Assembly (NCBI GenBank): GCA_010093605.1
Contig: MU004183.1
Span: forward strand, 1,674,001-1,738,000
Source: Lophium mytilinum
Taxonomy: Eukaryota > Ascomycota > Dothideomycetes > Mytilinidiales > Mytilinidiaceae
Length of the DNA stretch: 64,000 bases
Direction: 5' to 3'
Shown: positions 24,879 to 35,343 of the stretch, in pieces
Layout: every line of letters begins with the position of its first letter
Position numbering within the stretch: position 1 is the stretch's first letter
The notes under the pieces: generated by a model
What the model saw: the letters and a program-made list of their open reading frames with translations, nothing else
What the model was told of the DNA's origin: nothing
Databases searched by the model: none
Translations under genes and position numbers: made by a program

Positions 24879-25944
24879 TTACCAGCATTTTAGCTTCTTC
24901 CAGAAGCTGTTCTTCGGTCCGCCAGGTCTGAAAGTGTTCCCTGGCATCTGACTATCCGTTATTTGCTTCTCGGAGAGAGGAGGTAGAGGTTCTGTGCGGG
25001 CAGCAGCGCTCGGGGCGCCACCCGTGGCCTGGAGCCGTCTGGCTTCGACGACTCGGCGTACGAGAACTGCAGCCACAGGACGTCAGTACTTGGTATTGCG
25101 AGGACATCAGGAAGCGGGAGTCTCTCGCATGAACAAACATTGGCAGAGTGGTACGTACGCGCGAAGGTTTCCTCAATGTTGACCATCTCCCTAGCACTCG
25201 TCTCCATGAAGCCGCACCCCCTCTTCCGTGCCCACTCCAGGCCCTGAGGACTTCGGATCTGCCTCGCGCCCTGCAAATCGCATTTGTTTCCCGCCACGAT
25301 CTTGACAGGCGGCACCCGGCCCTCATCCAGCCGCTGCTCGGTCTCCATCTCTATCATGTCCATAAAGTAGTCCAGCGCATCGAGCGAGTTCGCGTTCGTG
25401 ATGTCATACACCAGTAGGAAGGCATCGCTGCGCAAGTTGGACGCTGCCCAGAGGCCCCGGTATTCCTCCTGTCCGGCCGTGTCGGTGAGCATGAGCATGT
25501 ACGTCTGGCCATCTATCGTTCGGGTGACGGAGTATGAGTCCTCTGTAGCATGGCGCACATCAGTCAGCGTTCGGTGCTTCCAATTGAAAATTTGCCCAGG
25601 CACACTCAAGCGAGTGCTGTTTTGAGGCTTCTCGGAGAGTTGTTGCGAGTGGAGTGGGGGCAACCGCGTGGTCGGAGAGGGCACGCAAGGGGCGGGTTTG
25701 TACCTATCGTCGGGTCGTATCTGTCGCAAACGTCAGAAGAAACACCAGAAGCGGGCAATTGCCATGGCATCGCGGGGGCCTACTCGTGGGTCCATTGACT
25801 CCGTACCAGACGCAGCGTGATTGATGATTTGCCTTGACTCGGTCAGCACTCAATTGCCCATCCACCGATCGTCCCTGGCCGAGGATACGCACCGCATCCT
25901 CCGTCACCGCACACTGTGATGGTGATCCGATTGTTGTCGTCCAT
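24879..25944 (-). CDS. Ras-like small GTPase with atypical C-terminus
   Basis: Five minus-strand exons, 25893-25944, 25784-25832, 25704-25720, 25159-25542 and 24879-25066, give 229 residues. The P-loop is split by the first intron and reads GDGGCGKSS. The effector region YDPTIEDSY is assembled from exons 2-4, with exon 3 only 17 nt long. Switch II DTAGQEEYRGLW, the NKCD base-recognition motif (GNKCDL) and ETSARE are all present, so the GTPase should be able to bind and hydrolyse GTP. The C-terminal ~60 residues are a variable Pro/Arg-rich tail ending KKLKCW. That single Cys, one residue from the end, is not a CaaX box, so ordinary farnesylation is not expected. The protein resembles fungal Ras-family members but cannot be assigned to Ras1, Ras2, Rsr1 or Rheb. 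An upstream in-frame ATG would add 44 residues without homology. Confidence 0.88.
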
Positions 25945-26897
25945 GCTGTGGGCGCTCGTCACTCGTCGTTCGGTGCGCTCTTCGGTGTAGGCTTGGGTTT
26001 TGTCCGCCGGCGGGGTGTTTGTGTCTTGTTGTCGTGGTCGCGAAGAGGAACGGGCGTAGAGAGTCGTCGCAGTCACAAGGGCGATCAGGTGCTTGCCAGC
26101 TTAGCCAGCGTAGGACAGGGCCGGGCAGCAGCAGAAATTAGAAGCCGCTATCCCTGCGGTGCCCCCTTGATTCTCTCCTGGACAATGCACACCTGCTGCG
26201 CACGGTGCATCTATCACGCCCTTATGCACGATGATGCACCCTACCCGCAAGGGATAAATGGAGCCCTCCGCACCCCAATCGCCGCCCGGAGCTGTTTGCA
26301 CGGCTGCAACACCACTTGTCTCATCGCAACCCGAGGCGGGGGTCCGCGTGGACAGATGCTGCGCAAGGCGCACGAAACGGCTTGAAAAGTATATGTCGAG
26401 ACCCAAGTCACACACACTTTGGCCGTCAAGGCCCACTTGGACGAAGCTTTGCCGGGCTACGGTAGCAGTGCAAATCACCAGGGAACGGCTTTGGTATCAT
26501 CAACCTCGTCAATTTCATCATATTTGTACAATACAGTCACTCAACCAACTGCGCCCACCGGGAGCCGTTCCGGCCGCTTCTGACATCTATTCCATGGTAT
26601 CATCGAATACGCGTGCAAGCTCCTAAGAGACTCGACAAAATGTGTGGGGTGCCGGAGTGCCCCTCGACCCAAACGGTCCATCCGATCCAAATACCGCCTT
26701 CAGGCCGAATCGCCCTGTCTGTACCTGCTTCCTCCACCAGGTACTGTAGCTCGAATTGGTCGCCAAATAACGTAACAGCATCTAGGGTAATAAGCAAGCG
26801 AATGTCTAGCCAATCTGACGGGGTATCGAGGAAGGCAGGCCGTGATGCAGCCAGCATGGCTTAACTCTCAAAGAACACTGCGTGTAGGAAATCGTGC
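25945..26897. other. intergenic stretch between Ras-like gene and wc-1
   Basis: About 950 bases, the promoter side of the Ras-like gene and the 3' side of wc-1. Overlapping frames on both strands at 25.8-26.6 kb have no domain and are treated as chance. Confidence 0.5.
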
Positions 26898-29800
26898 TTA
26901 ATCCGGCTCGTGGCCCTCATCAATTTTAGCAGGCACGCCGCCCGAGAACCCGTCTGATGCTCCAATTTCCATACGCGCCACTTTGGCTGCATGGCTTTCC
27001 GCGCTTGCTTGCTGTGCCAGAGTTGTCGCTGTCGGTTTCGTAGACGGGTCTGAAGCGGCTGACTGCGCTGGGAGGTTTGGGAGAAGAGGTTTGCTTAGTC
27101 GAGGCGCACCCGCCGCTTTGCTTGCGGAATCGCTTTTTTGGGAATGCTGAGAAGACGTCCTGGGTGATACTCGACCATTCTATACAGTACATGATCAATA
27201 AGTGCCGCATGAAACCATATGGACTAACATAGTTGACGGCCGGGAGGGATACGGGGGAGAATTAGTGGTGCGACTCACTTGTTTAGCCCATCGTAAACCA
27301 CAAGAATTACAAAGATCTCTGTTCCCCGAGGGCCCCCTTCGCCACTCTGGAGTGACTCGAGTGTGACAGTTGGCGCAGTCTTTCTGCAGCTGACCGGCGC
27401 CCTTTCTCCTCTTTCGTTTCTTCTTTGCTGCCAATAAGCTCTGCACCTCTTCCGCCAGGAGACGATTTCGCTTTTCCATCTGGCGTAGCTCGAATTGCCA
27501 GCTGGTGCTTCTCGTTGTCTTGAGCTCATCAAACACATTCTCTTCCGAAGCTAGCGAATAGTCCTGATGACCGAGTTGCAAACCCTTCTCGCCGCCAAAA
27601 GTGGCAGCCGAGGCGTCAGTTGTGACAAACTGACTACCCGAAACTCCAGTCTGCGGTGTGCTGCTACCTGTAGCCACCATCTGGCCTGATCCGATGGCAC
27701 TCGATGCATCACCTGACGCGTTTGAAACGGAGCCTTCCCCAGAATTGCGCTCTCTAGGATATAGACTGGGACGTGGAGTGCTTTGAGTACTATTCCCGCT
27801 ACGCGAATATTTCAGTAGCCTCGTTTGTGCAACGAGAAAGGTCGGTTTCTGACCCTCTATGGCATCGCCCGGATACAGAGTGGTAAATGCCTGGAGCACC
27901 TGTCCCCTCTTGTTCATCATCTCGTGTTTTACTTCGCCCTTCCTGCCTGTGCGAGTAAGCTCGAGTATGCGCCCGAACTCTGCTTTTGAGTCCTGTCGCA
28001 TAAGAGCCTGTATACTAGTGCCGACTAGATCCTCGGGCTGTCGGTCTAAAAGCTGACGAACATTGGAAGAGACGAATAAAAACATCCCCGACGTGGACAT
28101 TTTGGTCCACAACTCGTTGTCGCCGATACCTCCTGAGGACCGGATGTCGCTCTTAGTGAGTGTGTATACCGGCCGTTCGCGCCCGACGAGTATAATGCAC
28201 TTGCGGCCTTTACCCTGCTCTGTATGGAGCGAGCCATGACCTTCAAACCACATGTATCCGTTCCTCTTTCGGAGTATTCTAAAAACAACATTGACAGACG
28301 CTCCGCTGGATGTGTCTTTCAACTCTCTGGTGACAGGCACAATGTCACTAGGATGGCAAACAGACGACAAAGCGCTGCCATTCAGTTCGGTGGGATCGTA
28401 CTCCAATACCTTCTGACAGGAAGGTGACAGGTACAAGAATAGACCCTTCAGAGACAACACATACACGACGTCATCTGTATTCTCTAAGAGAACCTTATCC
28501 CATATCCTTCTCGTGAACTCGGAGTCTCCGGACGTGCTGAAAGTGCTCAAGGCGTTGGATACCTCATCTCGTGTCACGGTTTGTGTTGTGTCCAAGGAAG
28601 CGGAGTTATGGTCTGTAAAAACATAATCGGGAAGTCTTCCACCGCGTTGGTAGTTTACAGTATACGATCCATCTGTTTGCGGTCAGGATTGTAAAGGTGA
28701 AATTGGCTTCATAAACTGCATCGGCTTACCCGGGTTTTTGTTTGTCATTGAAGCTGGCTGCTCCACGAGATCAACCTGAAAACCAACATAGTACTTGATT
28801 TCGTCGCTTTCTGCCATAGTAATGGGAATCATGGTCAGCAGATTCATAAAAGGCTGCCCGCCTCTTCGGTAGTTGATCAGACTAATCTGCGCCTCTTTCC
28901 GCATATTGATCATGTTCTTGAGATAAAGAACGGAGTCATCGTCCACGTATTTCCGCTTTATGCCCGCTTCAACGTAGCCATCTGGTGACTGAAGAAACCG
29001 GCAATTCCTACCAAGGATCATGTGCTTGGTATAGCCAGTCAAACGCTCAAAATTGTCGGAACAGAAGACGATGGGTACGTCATCCTTTTGAGCGTCACAA
29101 ACCACGAATGCGCAAGAAAAATCCACATTTCCAATATTGATCTCCGGATTAGGCCTGGTAGCAACGCGAGTCTTGTCAAATATTAGGCTCTTCCTATAAT
29201 CTAGCGCACACTACAAAGGCATACGTACGAGGACCTCAAGCATATTGAAACCAGTCGAAGAATACGCGTTCTTATACTGAGCGTGCTCCACATGTGGGCG
29301 GCCACCCATCGTCGAAGGGAAGCCATCTGCTAGCAAGTCAGCCAGAGTCCCTCGCCTGTCATTAGGCTTCTAGGGAAAGTTCACCAGTGGGCGCCCTCCA
29401 AGGGAACTTTAACCCATTGTTAGGTGGTAGCGACTTCTCTAGGTGTCGAGAAGGTTCTGGTCGAAAGGATGAAACCGTTGGTATCTGGTTGGCAGAATTC
29501 CGAGCGGAGGACGGGTCACTTTCGGGTTGAGAGTTAGATCGGAAGCCTTGTTCTTGACTACCCGGTCGGGAGGGCATGGAGGATTGTACGTCGGGAGTTC
29601 CGTTGCCAGACTCTGGTCCGAAGTGGTCGTTGGTCTGTATGGTGCTGTTGGAGTTCTCCCGAGGAAGCCCCCGAGGCGTGGGACCAAAGTCTGGGCTTAC
29701 GGGAGAGGTCACCATGGGGGACGCAAATTGTGGTTGAGAGTACAGATTTATGTCGTTGTTCATCATGGGGTCATTTTCTAATGGGATGGCTAATCCAGGA

Positions 29801-30312
29801 CCAGGGCCATAACGGCTGTGGAGTTCAGAATCCATGGGACCAGCTGTATGCAGAGGCGAAGTATATGGCGATGCAGGTGGCGCCATGGTGGTAATCCATC
29901 CTTGTTGGTGAGAGAACTGAGTATTGAGGGCAAGATCACCACCCGATGGCCGTCTTGTTTGGGCATTGTTGCTCTGCTGAGGGTACGGCATACCATTTCG
30001 GACAATGCCGTCCATATTGGAGGTCGTAGGGCTTTCAAAGTTGTAGTTGTCGAGGACGCCGCCTTGCATGCCCTTGAAGTCCATCATGGACAAGCGCCTA
30101 TGGTCCTGGCCGTCCATGGACACATTATTGCTGTAATGAACGGGCATGCTCCTCCTCCGCAGCTCTTTTGCATTCTGGTTGACAATGTCGTCCAGGGACT
30201 GTCCCCCACCGAAGTCATACGGTATCACTTCCCCTTGGATGCCCGTCATGTCCATGTTTCCTCCGTTGGCGGTGCCATAGTGGCCGGGTGGGTAGGATGG
30301 ATAGCCGTTCAT
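26898..30312 (-). CDS. wc-1: white-collar 1 blue-light photoreceptor and transcription factor
   Basis: Five minus-strand exons, 29385-30312, 29229-29326, 28730-29171, 27279-28672 and 26898-27179, give 1047 residues. A disordered Pro/Ser/Asn-rich N-terminus leads to GGRPHVEHAQYKNAYSSTGF and a LOV domain with the flavin-binding motif GRNCRFLQ; its photoactive Cys is at about residue 399. Two further PAS domains follow (LENTDDVVYVLSLKG and, after it, SSGGIGDNELWTKM). A GATA-type zinc finger at about residues 920-953 has the CANC and CNSC pairs and ends SCGLRWAKQ. The last exon restores NGRVSPR after the finger. With WC-2 this protein forms the white-collar complex, which binds DNA in the nucleus and drives light responses and the clock. 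All key residues for light sensing and DNA binding are present. No long glutamine tract, as in Neurospora, is seen. Confidence 0.95.
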
Positions 30313-31199
30313 GGTGGGATCCCCGAAGTCTGCCGATTCCTAAGAGAGCTTTATGAGGACATGGACGCGCTGGGCCGCAGCAGAGACTCATCGGAGTGAG
30401 GACGAGGGGAGAGGCGGCGGTGTACGGGAAAGCATGCGGTGAGGATGGCGGCGCGGATTCGAGGATAGTTGGGGGGCAGCAGGAAATTGAGGAAATAGGG
30501 ACGTCTCGCACAGGGTCTACGATGGCAGCATGGTGCAGCAATGACAGCTGCAGACACGGGCGGGTTCGGTGTCGTCGTCTAGCGGGATAGCAAGCGACCC
30601 GCTGAGCGCCGCTTGGGGCAAATCAAGTGGAGATGACGTTCCTTCAGCGGTGAGCCTGCTTGTCGCGCGGCTGGAACATTGCCTTTGAAGATTGCAGCGC
30701 TGAGAATGCTCTCGGGGGTAGCATGTGTTGATACGACGTCTAGCAGTGCCCGTATGGTAGAGCCACGGCGGTGGTGACGACGTCGAGCTGCGAGAGACAC
30801 CAAGCCAGGGCCCAGTACACTGCGTGGCCCCTAAGCTGAAAGGACGCGACGTCCACGTGAGAGCGAGCATCAAGCCCTCGCTGTGGCTGTAAAATTATGG
30901 AGACGAAAGAGTCTTATTCTAAACCAGCGTCCTCATGATGATGGTCCAGCGTCCTCCCGATATCGACCGGTACCCTATCGACAACGGCCCCATAACAGCC
31001 TTGTTCTATCAAAGGTACAAAGATACGCTTCAGCTTTTCAGACTACATTTGTTGCGATGAGAGAAACAAGCTACTCTAGCTTATGATACAGAATAATAGC
31101 CCCCTGCACGCCGCGTCGCGAGACCGCCAGATGATATGCGCCTAGCCGAATATTCTTTGCAACATCCTCAACCACCTCCCTCCATCACTCTCCGCCGCG
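30313..31199. other. divergent intergenic region between wc-1 and uS2m genes
   Basis: About 890 bases between divergent start codons, so it holds both promoters. GC-rich short frames overlap on both strands without any domain. No light-responsive element could be assigned with confidence by eye. Confidence 0.5.
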
Positions 31200-32566
31200 A
31201 TGATCCTACGGCACGTCGCCCTGCGGCACGGTATGTTGGTTCTAATTCTGCGTTGGCTCGCCATGCTATACATTGACTAACACGCCCCTCGCAGCCCGCA
31301 GAACCCTTACACCGCAGTCTCTGCGGCCCCTCAAGCGTTTCGTGTCGTCTGAGGTCGAATCCGCCGACGCCTCGGTGCAGAACAGCCTCGACGAGGTACA
31401 GGCGATCGCGGCCCACATCAACAGCCTCACCGCCGCCCAGGCTCCTCCCATTGACAACCTCACACCCTCCCCAGCCCAGCCAGCTGCAGTCTCGGCCGAA
31501 GCCGCCGAATCCTACCTGCTCTTCAAGCATCGGGGTACGTCTACTGCGACAAGACTCACTCTGGCACACCGCTAACCTATGCAGAGAGCCAGTTTGGGGC
31601 CGTCGGTTCCGTCGTTGCGCCCCATTACCAACCGCATACCCTCCTAAGCAACCCGCCCTCTCCGTCCGATGTCACTCTCGAGCTCCTCCTTGCATCTGAA
31701 GCCCATCAAGGCCATGCCACGGCTCTCTGGAACCCCGCCAATGCTCGTTACATACACGGTATCCGCCAGGGCACCCACATCATAGCCTTGGACCAGACTG
31801 CCGCCCATCTCCGACGGGCCGCCAAGATCGTGACGGAGGTTGCAAGGCGTGGTGGTCTAATCCTCTTTGTCGGGACGCGTGCCGGACAGGACCGCTGTGT
31901 TGTCAAGGCTGCACAGCTCGCACAAGGCTGCCACTTGTTCGAAAGATGGATCCCGGGCAGCATCACCAACGGACAGCAGATCTTAGGGAAGTGTCGCACC
32001 AAAGTAGTGAACGAGAAGGACGAGGAGGTGCCGGGCTTTGAAGACCAGCTTTACGATCGTTCCGTACTCAAGCCGGATCTAGTCGTGTGCTTGAACCCTA
32101 TGGAGAACTACGTACTTCTGCGCGAGTGTGGCGACCACTCCATACCGACAATCGGTGTCATCGACACGGACGCTGACCCCACGTGGGTCACCTATCCGAT
32201 ACCTGCAAATGACGATAGGTTAGTAATCCTCAATCTACTCGCATTCTCTGCCTTTGTCGCGTTCATCAATTCTAATATCAACGTAGTTTGCGATGCATAC
32301 AAGTCATTGGGGGCGTTCTAGGTCGCGCTGGCGAACAAGGCCAAAAGCTCCGTCAACAGGCAGCAGCACGCGGCATAGTAACATATCCTCCCGCATCCGA
32401 CCTGAAACCACCCGCACACACCTCATCCGTTGCTTCTCAACTAGAACAAACGATTGAGAAGCGTCGTCAAGAAGCGGCATTGATTGATAGAACGATGTCA
32501 GCAGAGGAACCCCAAGAAGTCGAGAATAAGGACGACCTAGAGGATTCAAGAGACGAGGAAAGGTGA
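31200..32566 (+). CDS. mrp4: mitochondrial small-subunit ribosomal protein uS2m
   Basis: Four exons, 31200-31230, 31295-31534, 31585-32218 and 32287-32566, give 394 residues. The basic N-terminus (MILRHVALRHARRTLT) looks like a mitochondrial targeting peptide. The uS2 core is clear: YIHGIRQGTHIIALDQT, GGLILFVGTRAGQ, ERWIPGSITN, KPDLVVCLNP and IPTIGVIDTDADP. The last join gives IPANDDSLRCIQVIGGVLG, the conserved end of the uS2 fold. A ~75-residue charged tail follows (EEPQEVENKDDLED). In yeast this protein is Mrp4, part of the mitoribosomal 37S subunit. All four exons are in phase. The gene is divergent from wc-1. Confidence 0.93.
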
Positions 32567-34229
32567 AGAGTCGGAGACTATGCACACCAGGCTGTTTCTC
32601 AACTATGAGGCCTCCCCATTCAGTGGTGTCTCGGCTCCTTCTATCGTAGCGTCTGTCGTTCTCAGTGTTCCTGCTTTCGAATTGTTTGGAGAGCTGAAGA
32701 GATGAGCTAGACGGAGTTTGCATGTGCGAGAACCCGAGGACATAGACTGTACTATACATCTGTAACATCATGATAGGAGCATGTCTAGAGGTCCCTACGA
32801 TCTAGTCGAGGAACGACACTATAGACATACGAATAGGTATACTCGGATTCTTGGATCCCAAAGCCGACCTTCAAAATATTACAATCGTCAATATATGTCG
32901 AGGTGCAGAAGCTGTACTGCAGCATCTAGTGCATGGTCCCTTCGTGTACCGTTTCAATGGACATCGATACATCGCGCGGGTAAGATGCAAACAGACCCCG
33001 TATAGGCGGATCCGATTGGCCCAAAGCAACCTCTGCAAGGGACACGCGCAGTTCTGTTACGCATAGACCGGGACTTGCGAACTCCAGCACTGCACCTGAG
33101 TCCGCACGCAGTGCTTCCATGCAGCCCGCCATACACAAACAGGACATCAGGAACGTTCATGGCATGACAAAAGGGCCCAAAAGCGACCCCGAAGTCGTTC
33201 GCATGTCACGCGACCTATTGCTCCCTCTCCCCTTCTCCACCACACCCTCCCCAACCCATCCAATCAACGCCTCAGCCTGCAACCCATCGCACCCCTCCTT
33301 CAGCCCCTAGCGGAAACGTCCCAAGGGTCCTTTGCCAGACCCTGATGCGCACATCCCTCGAACCACCACCCCGGAGCTCGGGGATGACTCCGGCGCGCTC
33401 GGGTACCTTGTCCATCACTTGCACGTGGGATGAAACCGGCCCGTCTCCGTAAACGGGGAGGGGGGGGGCTTGCACCCAAACAAACAAGAAACCTACGACT
33501 CTCGACCCAGCTATTCCCGTTGTACCGTCCATCAGTCAAGAGCTGGCGACTCGGCACGATATTTGGTCATGGCATCGTCAGCCGTGCGCGTTGTCGAAAA
33601 CGACGTCAGAAACGCGGAAACCGACGTCACGGATTGTGATAACGCGAGATCCCAGCGCACCGCGGCGAGGCGAGGCGCGCCGTGGGTAGTGGCCGCTGGT
33701 GGTGCGTGGTCATGAAGACGTGTGTTTGCGGGAGCGAGTGCGGGTTGCATGACGGAGGGCTATTTCGAGGTGGACTTCGGGGGGTAGTGATTGGGCGGGG
33801 AGCGTAGCGGGTTTCATTGGACGGAGAAGGATCCGTCTGCGCTCCACGCTTTTGTGAAGCTGAGGAGTGCGTTGGATGGGGAGGTGGCTTCAATAGGAGA
33901 TATGTCGGTGCGTCGCGTGGTGAGTGGGAGGCCTAGCTGGAAGCAGCTCCCCGGAGGTAGGTGCGGCAACGGGGTTTGAGGCTGGCGCGAGGAGCTTAGG
34001 GATGAGGAGTGGGGATAGCGCTGATATCAGGGAAGTCAGGTGAGGCGTACGCTGGAAGGTGGGCTTTTGGCAAACGCGCTGGAGAGGATCTATTGATTTG
34101 GTGGCTACCTAAATGGAGAACATTGGCGGATAATGTTCCGAGATGCTGAGGCTCTGTCACCCTCATGATACTCGGAAATATCTTCATTATATGAAGTCGA
34201 CAGATCTTAATTCAAGCTCTACTTTATGT
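32567..34229. other. gene-free stretch downstream of uS2m
   Basis: About 1.7 kb with no supported gene. Short frames of 60-90 codons occur on both strands, without domains. The region runs directly into the ~182-bp tandem array. Confidence 0.5.
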
Positions 34230-35120
34230 TACTTGCATAGTAGCAGCAAGCCTGAGAGCAGCAAGCCTGAAAGCAAGTCTGCAAGTTCTTCGTGATTATG
34301 TTGCTCTAGACGCCTTGGCATTCAAGCCGTGAAGCCAGACGAAAGGAGTCCTATCACAAGACTTAGGAGCCAGCGGAGGCATCTCCTACTGTGCTCAACA
34401 CTTGAGCACCGCGAGACTACCATGCGGTACCCAAAGAGGTAATCATGCGGAGTGCAAATCCGCAAGTACTTGGCGATTATATTGCGCAAGATACCTGAGC
34501 AGCACGGCTGCAATGTCCGACGAAGAATAGTCCTATCACAAGAAATAGAAGTCAACGGAAGCATCTCCTACTGTGTTCAACACTTGAGTACTGCGGGACT
34601 ATCATGCAGCACTCAAAGAGGTAATTAAATTGTGTACAAACCCGCAAGTACTTGGCAAATATTGCGCGAGACACCATAGCAGCACGGCTGCGATGGCCGA
34701 CGAAAAGTAGTCCTATCACAAGAGATAGAAGTCAACGGAGGCATCTCCTACTGTCCTCAACACTTGAGCACTGCGAGATGGCCATGCAGCCGCCCTCAAA
34801 GAGGTAATCAAGCTGTGGACAAATCCACAAGTACTTGGCAAATATGTTGCGCAAGACATCATAACAGCACGGCTGCGATGGCCGACGAAAAATAGTCCTA
34901 TCACACGAGATAGAAGCCAGCGGAGGTATCTCCTACTGTCTTCAACACTTGAACACTGCAAGACGACCATGCAGCCCTCAAAGAGGTAATAGTGCTGACT
35001 CACCTTCACGACTGGAGGATTGGAAACAGGAGAAGCAATGGCTCCGGAAGCAACTCCTTCTGCACTCAACACCCAAGCATTGTCAAACATGGCTGCAGGA
35101 CTCGAATAGGTAATATGGAG
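34230..35120. repeat. ~182-bp tandem repeat array
   Basis: The anchor GTCCTATCACA recurs at 34348, 34530, 34710 and 34895, giving periods of 182, 180 and 185 bases. Each unit also contains CAACACTTGAG-type, TCAAAGAGGTAAT and CCGCAAGTACTTGGC-type segments in the same order. The left edge is a more divergent partial unit, and another strongly diverged copy seems to continue to about 35120, so there are four to five units. Because the periods are not multiples of three, the short minus-strand frames seen in the units (CSSVEDSRRYLRWLL-like) shift between copies; the array is best read as non-coding. Edges are approximate. Confidence 0.85.
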
Positions 35121-35343
35121 CTCTATACGCCCGGCATCCTTGAAGAATTCGTTGTACAAATCATTAAATTCAGGTTTCGTTGAACGTGGGAAGTCTCTCC
35201 ATCTCGGAAAGACCGCCCGGGCCAATGAGAGGCGAGCATTTCCCACCTCATGTTTGCCGGGCGGAGGCTGCACCCGCACCGTTGGAGCCTCCTCATACGC
35301 GATCGCCTCTCATATAGGCTGTCTCCACACATGATTTCACTCT
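35121..35343. other. short spacer between the array and DNA ligase I
   Basis: A minus-strand frame from about 35279 runs through this spacer into the repeat array and meets a GTGAGT donor-like site near 34990. It has no recognisable domain and no partner exon, so it is not called. Confidence 0.4.

Noticed and set aside
34716-35279. 187-codon minus-strand frame across the 182-bp array
   Set aside because: Most of it is the repeat itself, whose period is not a multiple of three; the unique part has no domain or partner exon.
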